From NCBI GenBank assembly GCA_014380155.1, contig JACMKJ010000320.1, positions 1 through 5,414 on the forward strand: DNA of 5,414 nucleotides, written 5' to 3'. Source of the stretch: Rhizobacter sp. Its GTDB lineage: Bacteria; Pseudomonadota; Gammaproteobacteria; Burkholderiales; Burkholderiaceae_C. The translations under genes and the position numbers were made by a program. The notes beneath the pieces were generated by a model, which searched no databases, was not told the origin of the DNA, and saw only the letters and a program-made list of their open reading frames with translations. Position 1 is the first letter of the stretch; every line of letters begins with the position of its first letter. Of the stretch, positions 4,879-5,414 are shown one piece after another.

Positions 4879-5414
4879 CTGCGGCCTTCGGCTGGGTTGC
4901 CATCGTTCGGCTTGGCTTGGTGCAGGCCTGTCTGGGAGCCGTGGTCGTGATGACCACCTCGACGCTCAATCGCGTGATGGTCGTGGAGCTGGCATTACCC
5001 GCCTTGCTGCCCGGCCTGCTGGTCGCGCTGCACTACCTGGTGCAGCTCGCGCGCCCGCGCATGGGCTATGGCAGCGACATGGGCCAGCGCCGCACGCCGT
5101 GGATCATCGGCGGCATGGTGGTGCTCGCGCTCGGGGGCGTGCTGGCGGCCGTGGCCACAGCGTGGATGGGCAGCGATCGCAGCGCCGGCATCGCACTCGC
5201 GGTGTTCGCGTTCGTGTTGATCGGCATCGGCGTCAGCGCCAGTGGCACCTCGCTCCTGGTGCTTCTCGCATCTCGGGTTGACGCGCCGCGCCGCGCCCCC
5301 GCGGCCACGCTGGTGTGGCTGATGATGATCGTGGGCTTTGCCCTCACCGCCGGCATCGCCGGCAAGCTGCTCGACCCATATTCGCCACAGCGCCTGGTGC
5401 TGGTGACGGCTGTG
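4875..5414 (+). CDS. BCD-family (PucC/LhaA-like) membrane protein, orf428 type, C-terminus cut
   Basis: This is the N-terminal 180 residues of an MFS-fold protein of the bacteriochlorophyll delivery family. The conserved family blocks are TLNRVMVVELALPALLPGLL (30-49), then VALHYLVQLARPRMGYGSD (50-68) and QRRTPWIIGG (71-80). The GYGSDMGQRR loop between segments 2 and 3 matches the MFS motif A position. Hydrophobic segments lie at about 9-28, 37-58, 74-96, 104-132 and 143-165; a full protein of about 430 residues would have 12. GAGGTGG (4863-4869), within bchG codons, is the ribosome site, and ATG overlaps the bchG TGA. In Rhodobacter a PucC homologue (orf428) lies between bchG and bchP, and the position here agrees. 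The exact role is unproven; handling of pigment or help in assembly of antenna complexes is likely. bchP would be expected after it. Confidence 0.88.
   Translation, partial: MTAAFGWVAIVRLGLVQACLGAVVVMTTSTLNRVMVVELALPALLPGLLVALHYLVQLARPRMGYGSDMGQRRTPWIIGGMVVLALGGVLAAVATAWMGSDRSAGIALAVFAFVLIGIGVSASGTSLLVLLASRVDAPRRAPAATLVWLMMIVGFALTAGIAGKLLDPYSPQRLVLVTAV

Noticed and set aside
4841..5281. Plus-strand open frame of 146 codons in another frame over the orf428-type gene
   Set aside because: Arg/His/Gly-rich shadow; the frame beginning at 4875 carries the PucC-family motifs and membrane segments.

Overview
This window is part of the photosynthesis gene cluster of a purple, bacteriochlorophyll a-producing proteobacterium. 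The high-GC sequence, the bchF-bchN order and the ppaA-ppsR pair point to a Burkholderiales betaproteobacterium of the Rubrivivax/Roseateles type. That placement is an inference from gene content and protein resemblance, not from a database search.

Layout. Two transcription units diverge from the 305-base region 1136-1440. Leftward (minus strand) run bchF (3-vinyl bacteriochlorophyllide hydratase) and then bchN (a subunit of dark-operative protochlorophyllide reductase, cut by the left edge), overlapping by ATGA. Rightward (plus strand) run ppaA/aerR (cobalamin-binding antirepressor), ppsR/crtJ (redox/light-responsive repressor with three PAS-type regions and a Fis-type HTH), bchG (bacteriochlorophyll synthase) and a PucC-like BCD-family membrane protein (the orf428 type). 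The last overlaps bchG by ATGA and runs off the right edge.

Regulation. The bchF/ppaA divergent region and the ppsR-bchG gap both contain sites of the PpsR/CrtJ type (TGT-N12-ACA, here mostly TGT-N12-ACG) lying on sigma70-like promoter elements. The bchF -35 (TTGACA, spaced 17 from TAGATT) lies inside one site. The bchG -10-like TAGATT lies inside another. In both regions an ACAC...GTGT inverted repeat shares its second arm with the first half of a TGT-N12-ACG site, giving a matching composite operator.

How the genes work together. BchN (with BchB and BchL) reduces protochlorophyllide, BchF hydrates the 3-vinyl group, BchG adds the isoprenoid tail, and the BCD-family protein probably handles the finished pigment or assembly of the light-harvesting complexes. 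PpsR and PpaA sit between the two biosynthetic arms and probably control both. I see no undescribed system. The most useful leads are the composite operators, a PpsR that seems to lack one of the two redox cysteines of the Rhodobacter protein, and an unusual start region of ppsR with a well-placed Shine-Dalgarno serving a 13-codon leader ORF in another frame. I see no RNA genes, insertion sequences, CRISPR arrays or phage genes.
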